Shown here: in pieces, positions 16,839 through 26,549 of the stretch | Layout: each line of letters begins with the position of its first letter | Position numbering within the stretch: position 1 is the stretch's first letter | Source: an uncultured Bacteroidota bacterium | GTDB taxonomy: Bacteria; Bacteroidota; Bacteroidia; Flavobacteriales; Flavobacteriaceae | Length of the DNA stretch: 64,000 nucleotides | Reading direction: 5' to 3' | NCBI GenBank assembly: GCA_902619855.1 | Contig: CACNGE010000001.1 | Span: forward strand, 1 to 64,000 | Position numbers and translations under genes: made by a program | The notes under the pieces: generated by a model | What the model was told of the DNA's origin: nothing | Databases searched by the model: none | What the model saw: only the letters and a program-made list of their open reading frames with translations

Positions 16839-19553
16839 GTGCGCATTTTTATTTTGTTTTTTCTCTCGTTGAGCGTTGGTTTTGCTCAAAATAATGTTTC
16901 TGGGTTGATTGTAAATCAAGATGGTAAGCCCGTTCAAAATGCACTTGTGCAAGCCCCAGAACTCGCTTTGCAAACCCAATCCGACGAAAACGGAAGTTTT
17001 GTATTGGATATTTCTTCTTCTGCTTTACTCACTGTTTCAGCAGATTCTTATCAAACTTATGTTGCTGAGGTATTCCCTGGAGACGTGATCACGATTAATC
17101 TACTTTATGAAGAGGTTGATGGTCTAGATCAATTTTCTGAATCGATGAGTATGATTACCCTAAGCGACGACGAACTGAGTGAAGATGACCAAGCAGCCGA
17201 CAATATTTCTGGCTTGCTGCAATCTTCTCGCGATGTGTTTTTGCGAACAGCTGCCTATGAATTGAGTTCATCTTTTTTTAGAGTCAGAGGTCTTGATTCC
17301 GATTTAGGTTCTGTTCGTATGAATGGTATCCCGATGAATAAGTTTTATAACGGTCGCCCACAATGGAGCAATTGGGGTGGACTCAACGACCTAATGCGCA
17401 ACCAAGAGTTTAATGCTGGACTCCAAACGTCTGATTATGGATTTGGGGGACTGATTGGCTCAACCAACATCAATACTAAAGCCTCTTCATATCGCAGTGG
17501 TGGACGTGTGACCTATTCTTCATCCAACCGATCCTATGCCAATCGTGTGTTGGTAAGTTATGCAAGTGGTCTCAACACCAAAGGATGGGCTTATGCTTTG
17601 GCAGTGTCCAATCGCTGGGGAGAGTCGGGCTTTAATGATGGGACTTTCTACGACGCCCAATCCTTTATGTTGTCGGTTGAAAAGGTGCTCGAAAAACAAA
17701 GTTTAAATCTTACGTTGATTGCAACTCCCAATCGTAGAGGAAAGTCCTCACCTAACACCCAAGAAGTATATGACCTGATGGGTACGAAGTACAATGAGTA
17801 TTGGGGCAATCAAAGTGGGGAGCAGCGAAACTCACGAGTCAAAAGACTTAATGAGCCAATAGTAATGCTAAACCATGAAATCCAGTTGTCTCCTACATCC
17901 ACATTACAATCGAGTGTTGCCTACCAATTTGGGGAGTTAGGAAACAGCCGATTTGATTATCCAGGGGGTGCAAATCCAAGCCCAACCTATTATCAAAAAT
18001 TACCGAGTTATTTTCTTGCTGACGCTGATGGACCTGATTATGCTGGTGCCTTCCTAGCACAAGAGCGATTGTTGACTGATGGTCAGATTGATTGGAATCG
18101 TATATATGATGCCAATCTCACTGCTGCCGCTAGCGATTTGCCAGCTGCATATGTATTGTATGAGGATCGATCAGATGATACGCAACTCACTCTCAACACT
18201 TCTCTCAAATCCTTTTTATCCGACAAAGTGAGTGTTGTATTTGCCTTGACTCATCAAGACTTGCAATCGGAAAATTTTGCTGAAATCCAAGATATGATGG
18301 GAGCCTCACGCTATCTAAACCGCGATTCTTTTGATGGGTATGCTTACAATCTTGAAGACCCAGACGGCATTGCTGGGGTAGGAGATCGATTTAAGTACAA
18401 TTATATTTTTGATGTTCAGCAGACAGAGGCTTTTTTAAAAACCCAATTTTCATTAAATCGATTTGACGGTTTTGCAGCAGGATCATTCAAAAGCACCTCT
18501 TACCAACGCGAAGGTCTTTATCGCCATGGGGCCTATACCGATAATTCATTTGGTAAAGGAAAAAAACTCATCTTTGACGCTCTAAGCGGAAAAGCTGGAT
18601 TGACATATAAGCTCAGTGGAATTCATTTGTTTGATGTCAATGCAGCATGGATGCAGCGCGCACCACACCTGCGAAACACCTATGCCAACTCCAGAGAAAA
18701 TCACTATGTCGTAGGCGAATTGGCGGGGCGTGAACTTGAGCTTGAAGAACTCACCGCTTTTGATGTGAGTTACATATTACGAGCACCAAAACTGACTGCG
18801 CGCCTCACAGCCTATCACACAGTAATTACCAATGCCAGCGAAATCTCTTTCTTTTTTGCTGAAGGAATTGGAGGAGACACCTCTTCTTTTGTACAAGAGA
18901 TTTCACAAAATATCGACAAGGAGTTTCAGGGTGTTGAGTTTGGATTTGAAGCCAATGTTCTCCCAGCACTTACGCTCAAAGGAGCTGCTTCGGTTGGGCG
19001 TCATCTCTATTCCAACGACCCTAGTGTTTACTTGACCTCCGATGACTTTGGGTATTTGGATTTTGGCACTGCAAAAATGAAAAACTTACGGATTGCCAAT
19101 GGACCCCAAGAAGCATATTCAGTCGGATTTGAATACAGAGAGAACTATTGGTGGTTTGGTTTCACGACCAACTTCTTCAATCACACTTATGTCGATGCCA
19201 GCCCAATTAATCGTACCCAAAACTTTTTATTGGACAGCGACGGATTGCCTTTTAATGACTATGATCCAGAGTTGGCAAGAAAATTATTACAGCAAGAGGA
19301 GTTTGGCGAATATATGGTATCCAACGTTGTGCTTGGGAAATCCTGGCGGATCAATCGAAACTTTTTGGGCTTTTTCTTGAGCGTCAACAACCTATTTAAC
19401 GAGGCATTTAAGACTGGTGGATTTGAGCAGTCTAGGAATGCAAATTTCAGAGAACTCCGGCAAGAGTTATCTTCGCCAAAACGGCAGTTTGGACCAAAGT
19501 ACTGGTACGGACGTGGAACGAATTATTTTTTGAATGTATATGTACGATTTTAA
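16839..19553 (+). CDS. TonB-dependent receptor with carboxypeptidase-like N-terminal domain
   Basis: This 904-residue outer-membrane receptor starts at GTG 16839 and has signal MRIFILFFLSLSVGFAQ. Residues 18-90 are a carboxypeptidase-regulatory-like domain (NVSGLIVNQDGKPVQNALVQ). The plug starts near residue 115 (DNISGLLQSSRDVFLRTAAY, then FFRVRGLD), and the beta-barrel follows to the terminal aromatic residue (VRF). It starts an operon with the DUF5689 lipoprotein (19561) and endonuclease I (20909). A SusD gene is absent, so this is not a standard glycan locus. The neighbours suggest the substrate is DNA breakdown products, but that is inference. Confidence 0.9.
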   Translation: MRIFILFFLSLSVGFAQNNVSGLIVNQDGKPVQNALVQAPELALQTQSDENGSFVLDISSSALLTVSADSYQTYVAEVFPGDVITINLLYEEVDGLDQFSESMSMITLSDDELSEDDQAADNISGLLQSSRDVFLRTAAYELSSSFFRVRGLDSDLGSVRMNGIPMNKFYNGRPQWSNWGGLNDLMRNQEFNAGLQTSDYGFGGLIGSTNINTKASSYRSGGRVTYSSSNRSYANRVLVSYASGLNTKGWAYALAVSNRWGESGFNDGTFYDAQSFMLSVEKVLEKQSLNLTLIATPNRRGKSSPNTQEVYDLMGTKYNEYWGNQSGEQRNSRVKRLNEPIVMLNHEIQLSPTSTLQSSVAYQFGELGNSRFDYPGGANPSPTYYQKLPSYFLADADGPDYAGAFLAQERLLTDGQIDWNRIYDANLTAAASDLPAAYVLYEDRSDDTQLTLNTSLKSFLSDKVSVVFALTHQDLQSENFAEIQDMMGASRYLNRDSFDGYAYNLEDPDGIAGVGDRFKYNYIFDVQQTEAFLKTQFSLNRFDGFAAGSFKSTSYQREGLYRHGAYTDNSFGKGKKLIFDALSGKAGLTYKLSGIHLFDVNAAWMQRAPHLRNTYANSRENHYVVGELAGRELELEELTAFDVSYILRAPKLTARLTAYHTVITNASEISFFFAEGIGGDTSSFVQEISQNIDKEFQGVEFGFEANVLPALTLKGAASVGRHLYSNDPSVYLTSDDFGYLDFGTAKMKNLRIANGPQEAYSVGFEYRENYWWFGFTTNFFNHTYVDASPINRTQNFLLDSDGLPFNDYDPELARKLLQQEEFGEYMVSNVVLGKSWRINRNFLGFFLSVNNLFNEAFKTGGFEQSRNANFRELRQELSSPKRQFGPKYWYGRGTNYFLNVYVRF

Positions 19554-19560
19554 AGAAAGT

Positions 19561-20931
19561 ATGATGAAGTTTTTTAGCAGATTTACCAATTTGATAATAG
19601 CAGCTGTGCTCGTTGTTTCCTGTCAACAGGAAGATGTTTTTGACATACCTTATAGTCTTGGCGCAGAGGAAAACCAAATGCTAACCACGCTTTTGTCTGA
19701 TGTTGAAAGCGGGACAATGTCGATGATTTCGATAACTCAATTGAAAGACCTTCGTGTTTCTGGGGAGGCTGTCGAGATTACGTCTGACTTGGTTATGAAG
19801 GGCTATGTGACATCCTCCGATTCCACAGGCAATTTTTATAAGGAAATCTACGTGCAAGATGATCCCAAATCACCCACAGACGCTATACGTCTGTTGATCA
19901 ATCTTACTGATTCCTATAATATGTTCAACCTTGGACGTGAAATATATATTAACCTCAAGGGCCTATACATTGGGGAGTATCGTACAGGAGATGGAGTTGT
20001 TTCTATTGGCTCGCTTGACGTGGGTGAAGATCGTTTATCTCAGATATCGGAAGCATTGACCAAAAAGCACGTCCTTCGTTCAAACGAAACATCCGATCTT
20101 ACGCCACTTTCAGTACAGTTTTCGCAAATCTCCGATGACCATGTGGGTATGATGGTTGAGGTTTCTCAAGTGAGTGTTGTTGCTGCTCAGGTAGGACTAC
20201 CTTATGTTGATCCGGACGACTCTTTTGATACTCAGCGTACATTGGAAGCTTGTGAGGGCTTTGGTAAATCATCTTTTATTTTAGAAACGAGTGCTTATGC
20301 AAATTTTAAGCAAAATTTACTACCATCTGGCACAGGTACTATTCGAGGGATTGTAAGCAAAACCTATGATGGAGACAGCCTTGTTTTAATGTTAAACTCG
20401 ATAGATGATGTAGACATGACAGGGGAAGAGTGTAGTTTGTATGCGTCTGTTTTTGAAGATGACTTTTCGAGTGGGGATTTTACAAATTGGACGACCTATA
20501 ATGTAACGGGCTCACAACAATGGGAGGTTGTAAGTTTTGGCAATCCTGCTCCCAGTGCAAAGATGTCTGGATACAGTGGTGGTGCTAGAGTGAATGAAGA
20601 TTGGCTTATTTCAAAGGCGATTGACTTAAGTGCGAGCTCTGGAAATGTATTTTTTATATTTGATTCTGTTAAAAGATATAGTGGTGACGACATAAAAGTA
20701 TTCTATGCAACAGACTACGCTGGAGGCAACCCAAACTCAGACGGCACATGGTCACAGTTATCACCAACACTTGATACAAATACTGGTTCGTGGAGTTCAT
20801 GGACAAGCTCAGGAGCTCAAACTTTGGATAATGCTACTGGTGGTAATTTATTCATTGCTTTTAAATACACATCAACCTCATCTACTGCAGCCACTTTTGA
20901 GATAGACAATGTCAAAATTGTTGTTGAATAA
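19561..20931 (+). CDS. DUF5689-type surface lipoprotein
   Basis: This 456-residue lipoprotein starts at ATG-ATG 19561 (the frame is open to an upstream ATG at 19534 inside the receptor gene). The signal ends VLVVSCQQED, with the lipid-modified cysteine near residue 24. Residues 50-300 match the DUF5689 pattern of OB-like strands (KGYVTSSDSTGNFYKEIYVQD, GREIYINLKGLYIGEY, GTIRGIVSKTYDGDSLVLML). The C-terminal 150 residues are a jelly-roll binding module (FEDDFSSGDFTNWT to FEIDNVKIVVE). It lies between a TonB receptor and endonuclease I, the position of a SusD-like substrate-capture lipoprotein. Such a role is inferred. Confidence 0.85.
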   Translation: MMKFFSRFTNLIIAAVLVVSCQQEDVFDIPYSLGAEENQMLTTLLSDVESGTMSMISITQLKDLRVSGEAVEITSDLVMKGYVTSSDSTGNFYKEIYVQDDPKSPTDAIRLLINLTDSYNMFNLGREIYINLKGLYIGEYRTGDGVVSIGSLDVGEDRLSQISEALTKKHVLRSNETSDLTPLSVQFSQISDDHVGMMVEVSQVSVVAAQVGLPYVDPDDSFDTQRTLEACEGFGKSSFILETSAYANFKQNLLPSGTGTIRGIVSKTYDGDSLVLMLNSIDDVDMTGEECSLYASVFEDDFSSGDFTNWTTYNVTGSQQWEVVSFGNPAPSAKMSGYSGGARVNEDWLISKAIDLSASSGNVFFIFDSVKRYSGDDIKVFYATDYAGGNPNSDGTWSQLSPTLDTNTGSWSSWTSSGAQTLDNATGGNLFIAFKYTSTSSTAATFEIDNVKIVVE

Positions 20932-21982
20932 TTTGAGAAAGGTATCATATTTTATTTTTTGGGGTTGGCTTTTAGCTCCATCTCTTTCAATTGGCCAGAT
21001 TCCCAGTGGCTATTACAACACGGCTGAAAACAAATCTGATCAGGCACTCCGATTGGCCTTGCACAATATTATTGACGATCACATAGATTATCCTTACACA
21101 AGTAGTTTCACTGACACATGGGATATATTAAAAGTTTCAGATGCTGACCCCAACAATGCAAATAATGTCATTTTGATCTACACTGGAGAGTCTGTAAATG
21201 GACCAGAGGAATATGATGGTTGGAATCGAGAACATGTTTGGGCAAAGTCAAGAGGGGATTTCGGCACCTCACGTCCGATGGGTACAGATGTGCACAACCT
21301 ACGTGCCAGTAACAGCAATGTTAACTCTACACGCTCGAATTATAGTTTTGATAATTGCACTTATAACAGCTGTAATCAGATTTATGGAAATTTGTACAGT
21401 AGCTCTGCACTTGTTTTCGAACCTCGTGATGAGGACAAGGGTGATGTTGCGCGTATTATTTTTTATATGGTTGTACGATATGAAGGAGAAAATGAGGAAG
21501 AAGATTTAGAAATGACTGAAAGTATTCTTTCTACATCAAGTAAATCACCTCGTCACGGCGTTCGCTCAACTCTTTTGGAGTGGCACGAATTAGACCCAGT
21601 TGATGATTTTGAGCTTAACCGAAACGATGTGATTTACAGTTACCAAGGCAATCGAAATCCCTTTATTGATCACCCAGAGTTAGTTGATTTTTTGTGGGGA
21701 GATGAGCAACAAACGCCTTGGAACAGTTCGCTCTCAAACCCTACAGAACTAGTAGATCGTGAATTGTTTGTTCCCAACCCAATCCAAACGAGCTATATCG
21801 ATATCAGTCCAAACCTTAATCCAAACTTCATACAGATTTATAATGCTCAAGGTAAACGAATAAATCAATCGCCAGGTACATTTAAACGACTCAAAATGCC
21901 CATAGCCTCAGGTATTTACTTTTTACGCTTTGTTTTTGATCAAACAATAGTGAACAAGCGAATTGTGGTCAAAGCGCCTTAA
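20909..21982 (+). CDS. Secreted endonuclease I with T9SS sorting domain
   Basis: This 357-residue protein has a signal ending LAPSLSIGQ. The central region is endonuclease I (NucM/EndA family, beta-beta-alpha metal fold), with GWNREHVWAKSRGDFG at residues 105-119 holding the catalytic His109. DVHNLRASNSNVNSTRSN and NPFIDHPELVDFLW follow, as is standard for the family. It degrades extracellular DNA or RNA without base specificity. The C-terminal 70 residues (IDISPNLNPNFIQIYNAQGK to KRIVVKAP) look like a T9SS sorting domain. It overlaps the DUF5689 gene by 23 bases, so it is translationally coupled. Its tail meets umuD, with a 14-base overlap. Confidence 0.93.
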   Translation: MSKLLLNNLRKVSYFIFWGWLLAPSLSIGQIPSGYYNTAENKSDQALRLALHNIIDDHIDYPYTSSFTDTWDILKVSDADPNNANNVILIYTGESVNGPEEYDGWNREHVWAKSRGDFGTSRPMGTDVHNLRASNSNVNSTRSNYSFDNCTYNSCNQIYGNLYSSSALVFEPRDEDKGDVARIIFYMVVRYEGENEEEDLEMTESILSTSSKSPRHGVRSTLLEWHELDPVDDFELNRNDVIYSYQGNRNPFIDHPELVDFLWGDEQQTPWNSSLSNPTELVDRELFVPNPIQTSYIDISPNLNPNFIQIYNAQGKRINQSPGTFKRLKMPIASGIYFLRFVFDQTIVNKRIVVKAP

Positions 21983-22400
21983 GCACATGGGTAACAATCC
22001 CCCAAATCATAAGCTCGTTTTCTTCTGTGACTAGTATGGGTTTATAGCGTTTGTTTTCGGCCATGAGCCATATACAGTCCTTTTCGACTTTGAGTCGCTT
22101 GACTGTAAAATCACCATCGATTAGGCAGACTGCAATTTTTCCATCCTGGGGCTCCAAACTGCGATCAATGACCAGCAAGTCTCCGTCGTCCAAGCCTGCT
22201 CCGATCATTGACTGCCCAGCAACACGTGCGTAAAATGTGGCAGCTTCGTTTTTGACAGCTACCTTGTCTAAGCTAATGCGTGTTTCTTTAAAATCATCGG
22301 CTGGCGACGGAAACCCCGCCGATACGCCTTCTCCTGCTAGCCACACCCCTTGTCCCGAAGTATCGGGAGTGAAGAACTGTAGTCCTCCTTCTTTCTTCAA
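21969..22400 (-). CDS. umuD: UmuD-like DNA polymerase V autoproteolytic subunit
   Basis: This 143-residue LexA/UmuD-type protein of peptidase family S24 has a self-cleavage site A28-G29 (VSAGFPSPADD), nucleophile S64 (AGQSMIGAG) and general base K101 (FTVKRLK). The start is TTG at 22400, preceded by AGAGGAATAGG; no ATG fits. It lies 18 bases downstream of umuC on the same strand, so the order is umuC-umuD, the reverse of the usual umuDC. Processed UmuD would join UmuC in error-prone lesion bypass. No LexA-type operator was recognised. Confidence 0.93.
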   Translation of the reverse strand: MKKEGGLQFFTPDTSGQGVWLAGEGVSAGFPSPADDFKETRISLDKVAVKNEAATFYARVAGQSMIGAGLDDGDLLVIDRSLEPQDGKIAVCLIDGDFTVKRLKVEKDCIWLMAENKRYKPILVTEENELMIWGIVTHVLKAL

Positions 22401-22418
22401 ACCTATTCCTCTTTATGT

Positions 22419-23711
22419 TCAGCGCACACGAATCACGTCACGTACATCGGTTGTGTAGCGTGGTGACAAATGTGCTTGCCTCATCTTATAGGTTCTGTTC
22501 AAGTCTTGATTTGCAATTTTTATTTTATGTGGGCCAAAACGTTTGTGTAGGTAATCGATGCGTTGCATCAAGGCTTGGTGCTTTGGATTTTCATAAGTAA
22601 ACAAGGTCATTTGATAGGCATCCTCTGGTACAATACCTGTAACCATTACCCCAGCTTTTTTATATGATATACCAGATTTATAGATCAAATCTAGGCCTTG
22701 GAGCGCTGTTTTGCTCAGGGTCAAACTCGAGTTGGTGGCAAAGGGCAAATGAATCATTGTGCTGTTGCGATACTGTGGCATGTTGGGCATAAAGGGATTA
22801 CTGCGCACAAACACAACCAGCGCATGGCATCTACTGTTTTGCTTGCGCAGCTTTTCGGCACACAGACTCGCAAAGGTCGAAACACGCTCGCGCAGTTCTT
22901 GAAAGTCATCGATGAGCGATTCAAAGCTACGTGTAGTGGCAATGGCTTTTTTGGGTGCCGCAACCATTTCTAGTGGAATGGAAGATTTCCCGAGCAGGTC
23001 GTGTTTGAGACGAAGCCCAACGACACTCATTTCTTTTCGCACCCAAATATCGGAGAGTTGAGTGAAGTCATAAGCAGTATGTACGTTACGCAACACCAAT
23101 CGTTTGTTGTGGCGATACCCAATGCCCCATACGTCGCCAATGGCAAGCCATTTCAATGCTTTGATGCGCTTTTCTTCAGAATCGATCACATAGACTCCGT
23201 TGGTTCGATCTGCAAATTTTTTAGCCACTCGATTCGCAACCTTTGCCAAAGCTTTACTCGGACCAAGTCCAATACTGACAGGCATTCCCGTCCACTTGCG
23301 AACTCGCTTTTGTATTTGCTGTGCGTAGGCTTCTAAATCGTAATGTTCAAACCCTTCAAACTGTAAAAAGGCCTCATCAATACTATACACTTCCACCAGA
23401 GGGGTAAACTGTTTGAGCACGTCCATCACACGCCGACTCATATCTCCGTACAATGGATAATTTGACGAAAACACCTTGACGTTGTGCTGGTTGAAAAACG
23501 AATGGTAATGATGTGCAGGCGCACCCATGGGCAAGCCCAAAGCCTTGACTTCATTGCTGCGTGCAATCACACAACCATCATTGTTGGAGAGGATAGCAAT
23601 TGGCTTGCCCTCCAACGATGGTTGAAAAACTCGCTCACAAGAAGCGTAAAAGTTGTTACAATCGACAAGTGCAAACACATTCAAAAATACACTTTTTAAA
23701 CATGATTTCAT
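22419..23711 (-). CDS. umuC: UmuC-like DNA polymerase V catalytic subunit
   Basis: This Y-family translesion polymerase has up to 430 residues. The N-terminal motif FALVDCNNFYASCERVFQP gives the metal-binding Asp, and YSIDEAFLQF holds the catalytic Asp-Glu. The palm and helix-hairpin-helix (GIGYRHNKRL) come next, then the little-finger domain and a UmuC-type C-terminus ending VRDVIRVR. The ATG at 23711 adds 11 residues before the usual start; a GTG at 23678 (V-F-A-L-V-D-C) is the alternative. It is divergent from sucA and first in an operon with umuD. It is probably induced by DNA damage, but the 81-base intergenic region shows no clear operator. Confidence 0.95.
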   Translation of the reverse strand: MKSCLKSVFLNVFALVDCNNFYASCERVFQPSLEGKPIAILSNNDGCVIARSNEVKALGLPMGAPAHHYHSFFNQHNVKVFSSNYPLYGDMSRRVMDVLKQFTPLVEVYSIDEAFLQFEGFEHYDLEAYAQQIQKRVRKWTGMPVSIGLGPSKALAKVANRVAKKFADRTNGVYVIDSEEKRIKALKWLAIGDVWGIGYRHNKRLVLRNVHTAYDFTQLSDIWVRKEMSVVGLRLKHDLLGKSSIPLEMVAAPKKAIATTRSFESLIDDFQELRERVSTFASLCAEKLRKQNSRCHALVVFVRSNPFMPNMPQYRNSTMIHLPFATNSSLTLSKTALQGLDLIYKSGISYKKAGVMVTGIVPEDAYQMTLFTYENPKHQALMQRIDYLHKRFGPHKIKIANQDLNRTYKMRQAHLSPRYTTDVRDVIRVR

Positions 23712-23792
23712 CTATTTTTTCTTAACAACTATATGTGCTATCTACTTGAAATAGTGTAGATTTGTATAGCAGACAAACAAACTCTTGCCAAG

Positions 23793-26525
23793 ATGGACAA
23801 GTATTCGTTTTTGAATGCTGCGCATACAGCTCATTTTGCAGAAATGTATGACCAGTATTTGATTAACCCAGATAGCGTAGAACCCAGCTGGCGTGCCTTT
23901 TTTCAAGGATTTGATTTTGGCATGGAACAACAAGCGGATCTGGAAATCCCTGATGATGTCCTCAAGGAGTTTCGTGTGGTCAAGCTCATCGACGCTTATC
24001 GGGGAAGTGGTCACTTATTCACCAAAACAAACCCTGTTCGCAAACGTCGCCAGTACAAACCAACGCTAGATATCAAAAACTTTGGACTCGATCAAGAAGA
24101 CTTGACAACTGTTTTTAGCGCAGGAAATATCATCGGGATCGGAGCAGCTACTTTGGCCGATATTATCATTCACCTCGAACGTATCTATTGCGAGTCGATT
24201 GGTATGGAGTATATGTATATTCGCCATCCCGAACGCGTCAATTGGATTCAGAAGTGGATCAATAAAAATGGAAATCACCCAAATTTTAACAAAGAACAAA
24301 AAACACATATTCTCAAAAAACTAAACGAAGCAGTGACGTTCGAGCAGTTCTTACACACAAAATATGTTGGTCAAAAACGCTTCTCTTTGGAGGGTGGAGA
24401 GTCACTGATTCCCGCCATAGATGCACTGATCGAAACTGCTGCCCTGGATGGCGTAGAACAATTTGTGTTTGGGATGGCGCATCGTGGTCGACTAAATACC
24501 CTGACTAATATTTTTGGAAAATCAGCTACTGATATTTTTAGTGAGTTTGATGGAAAAGATTATGAAGAGGAGGTCTTTGATGGGGATGTGAAATATCACC
24601 TTGGTTGGACGTCCAATCGAATGACAGATTCAGGTTTATGGGTCAATCTCAATATCGCACCAAACCCATCTCACTTAGAGGCAGTCAATGCTGTTGTTGA
24701 AGGCATCACCAGAGCCAAACAAGATCGGACTTATGCCGACCAACCTAAAAAGGTAATGCCCATTCTCATTCATGGGGATGCAGCGATTGCCGCTCAAGGG
24801 GTGGTGTACGAAGTTGTGCAAATGGCACAACTTGAAGGCTATAAAACGGGAGGTACAATACATATTGTGGTTAACAACCAAATTGGTTTTACCACCAATT
24901 ATCTCGATGGGCGATCGAGTACTTATTGCACAGATGTTGGCAAAGCAACTCTGTCGCCAGTTTTGCACGTCAATGCAGATGATGTGGAAGCTGTTGTTCA
25001 TGCCATTCACTTTTCGGTGGCCTATAGAAACAGATTTAAAAGAGATGTTTTTATTGATTTATTGGGGTATCGAAAGTATGGGCATAACGAAGGTGACGAG
25101 CCAAGATTTACCCAGCCAAAACTTTACAAGGCCATAGCCAATCATAAAAATCCCAGAGATATTTATGCTGAAAAATTGATTTCGGAACGTGTGATTACTC
25201 ATCATGAACTCGATCAAATGGAAAAGGAGTACAAAGCCAGAATGGAAGAAAAACTGGAGGTGTCTCGTAAAGAAGAAAACACGATCATCACCCCCTTTAT
25301 GCAAGATGAGTGGGAGGGATTTCAGCGAGTTAAAGTTGATGAAATGCTTGAGCCTGTTGACACATCGTGTGATATAAAAACATTGAAAAAAGTGGGAAGT
25401 GCCATCACAAAACTTCCTGAGGATAAATCTTTTATTCGCAAAATTCAACGCTTGACAAGCGAACGACACAAGATGTTTTTTGAAAACAAAGCACTGGACT
25501 GGGCCATGGGGGAGATGCTCGCCTATGGGTCATTGCTTGCCGAGGGTCATGACGTTCGGGTGTCTGGTCAGGACGTGGAGCGAGGAACTTTTTCTCATCG
25601 TCATGCTGTGATCAAAGTAGAGGATTCAGAAGAGGAGTTGATCCTACTCAATTCAATTTCTAAAGACCAAGGTCAGTTTTCGATTTACAACTCACTGTTA
25701 TCCGAATATGGTGTCATGGGCTTTGATTATGGCTATGCTTTGGCAAGACCCAAGTCATTGACGATTTGGGAGGCTCAGTTTGGGGACTTTAGCAATGGTG
25801 CTCAAATAATGATAGACCAATATTTGTCTTCTGCCGAGGACAAATGGAAATTGCAAAATGGCCTGGTGCTTCTACTCCCTCATGGGTATGAAGGGCAAGG
25901 GGCAGAGCATTCTTCTGCTCGTATGGAGCGCTATCTACAGCTTTGTGCAAAAGACAATATGTATGTTGTTGATGTCACAACACCAGCCAATTTATTTCAC
26001 GTGTTGCGAAGACAAGTCAAACCCCGTTTCAGAAAGCCATTAGTGGTGTTTACACCCAAAAGTTTGTTGCGTCATCAAAAAGTGGTTTCTTCAATTGATG
26101 AATTTACATTAGGAGCTTTTCAGCCAGTGATTCGAGAAGATGTCATTCCAATTAAAAACACTAAAACGCTCGTATTTTGTACAGGCAAATTTTATTATGA
26201 CCTTATCGATGAGCGTGAAAAACAAGGTCGTGATGATGTCGCTATCATACGATTGGAACAATTGTTTCCCTTGCCCAAAAAAGAAATTGACAACATATTA
26301 GCAGATTATGGCCATGTTTCCGATGTGGTTTGGGCGCAAGAAGAACCTCGAAATATGGGTGCTTGGAGTCATTTGCTATTACACCTACCAGCAGCCCAGC
26401 AGTTTCGTGTGGCTTCCAGACGATTCTATGGCACACCAGCTGCGGGAAGTGCGACAAGATTCAAGAGACGACACCAACAAGTACTGGACTATGTTTTTGA
26501 TCGTTCTAAAAATAATATGCGTTAA
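23793..26525 (+). CDS. sucA: 2-oxoglutarate dehydrogenase E1 component
   Basis: This 910-residue thiamine-diphosphate enzyme decarboxylates 2-oxoglutarate in the TCA cycle and transfers the succinyl group to the lipoyl E2. The N-terminal subunit-binding segment (FLNAAHTAHFAEMYDQYL) is present. So are FGMAHRGRLNTL, IHGDAAIAAQGVVYE with VVNNQIGFTTN (the TPP and Mg region), GYRKYGHNEGDEP, and the C-terminal transketolase-like half (ERGTFSHRHAVI, AQFGDFSNGAQIMIDQY). The length is normal. It is followed 24 bases later by sucB, forming an operon. Confidence 0.97.
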   Translation: MDKYSFLNAAHTAHFAEMYDQYLINPDSVEPSWRAFFQGFDFGMEQQADLEIPDDVLKEFRVVKLIDAYRGSGHLFTKTNPVRKRRQYKPTLDIKNFGLDQEDLTTVFSAGNIIGIGAATLADIIIHLERIYCESIGMEYMYIRHPERVNWIQKWINKNGNHPNFNKEQKTHILKKLNEAVTFEQFLHTKYVGQKRFSLEGGESLIPAIDALIETAALDGVEQFVFGMAHRGRLNTLTNIFGKSATDIFSEFDGKDYEEEVFDGDVKYHLGWTSNRMTDSGLWVNLNIAPNPSHLEAVNAVVEGITRAKQDRTYADQPKKVMPILIHGDAAIAAQGVVYEVVQMAQLEGYKTGGTIHIVVNNQIGFTTNYLDGRSSTYCTDVGKATLSPVLHVNADDVEAVVHAIHFSVAYRNRFKRDVFIDLLGYRKYGHNEGDEPRFTQPKLYKAIANHKNPRDIYAEKLISERVITHHELDQMEKEYKARMEEKLEVSRKEENTIITPFMQDEWEGFQRVKVDEMLEPVDTSCDIKTLKKVGSAITKLPEDKSFIRKIQRLTSERHKMFFENKALDWAMGEMLAYGSLLAEGHDVRVSGQDVERGTFSHRHAVIKVEDSEEELILLNSISKDQGQFSIYNSLLSEYGVMGFDYGYALARPKSLTIWEAQFGDFSNGAQIMIDQYLSSAEDKWKLQNGLVLLLPHGYEGQGAEHSSARMERYLQLCAKDNMYVVDVTTPANLFHVLRRQVKPRFRKPLVVFTPKSLLRHQKVVSSIDEFTLGAFQPVIREDVIPIKNTKTLVFCTGKFYYDLIDEREKQGRDDVAIIRLEQLFPLPKKEIDNILADYGHVSDVVWAQEEPRNMGAWSHLLLHLPAAQQFRVASRRFYGTPAAGSATRFKRRHQQVLDYVFDRSKNNMR

Positions 26526-26549
26526 CTTTACAAAGACAACAACAGAAAA

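Noticed and set aside
16839-21982. Polysaccharide utilisation locus
   Set aside because: There is no SusD-like gene, glycoside hydrolase or polysaccharide lyase; the neighbours are nucleases.
23712-23792. LexA/SOS operator between umuC and sucA
   Set aside because: No clear palindromic operator was seen. A TAGATTTG box at 23757 exists but has no well-spaced TTG partner.
25059-25469. Minus-strand frame of 136 residues inside sucA
   Set aside because: It is antisense to a conserved enzyme gene and shows no recognisable motif.
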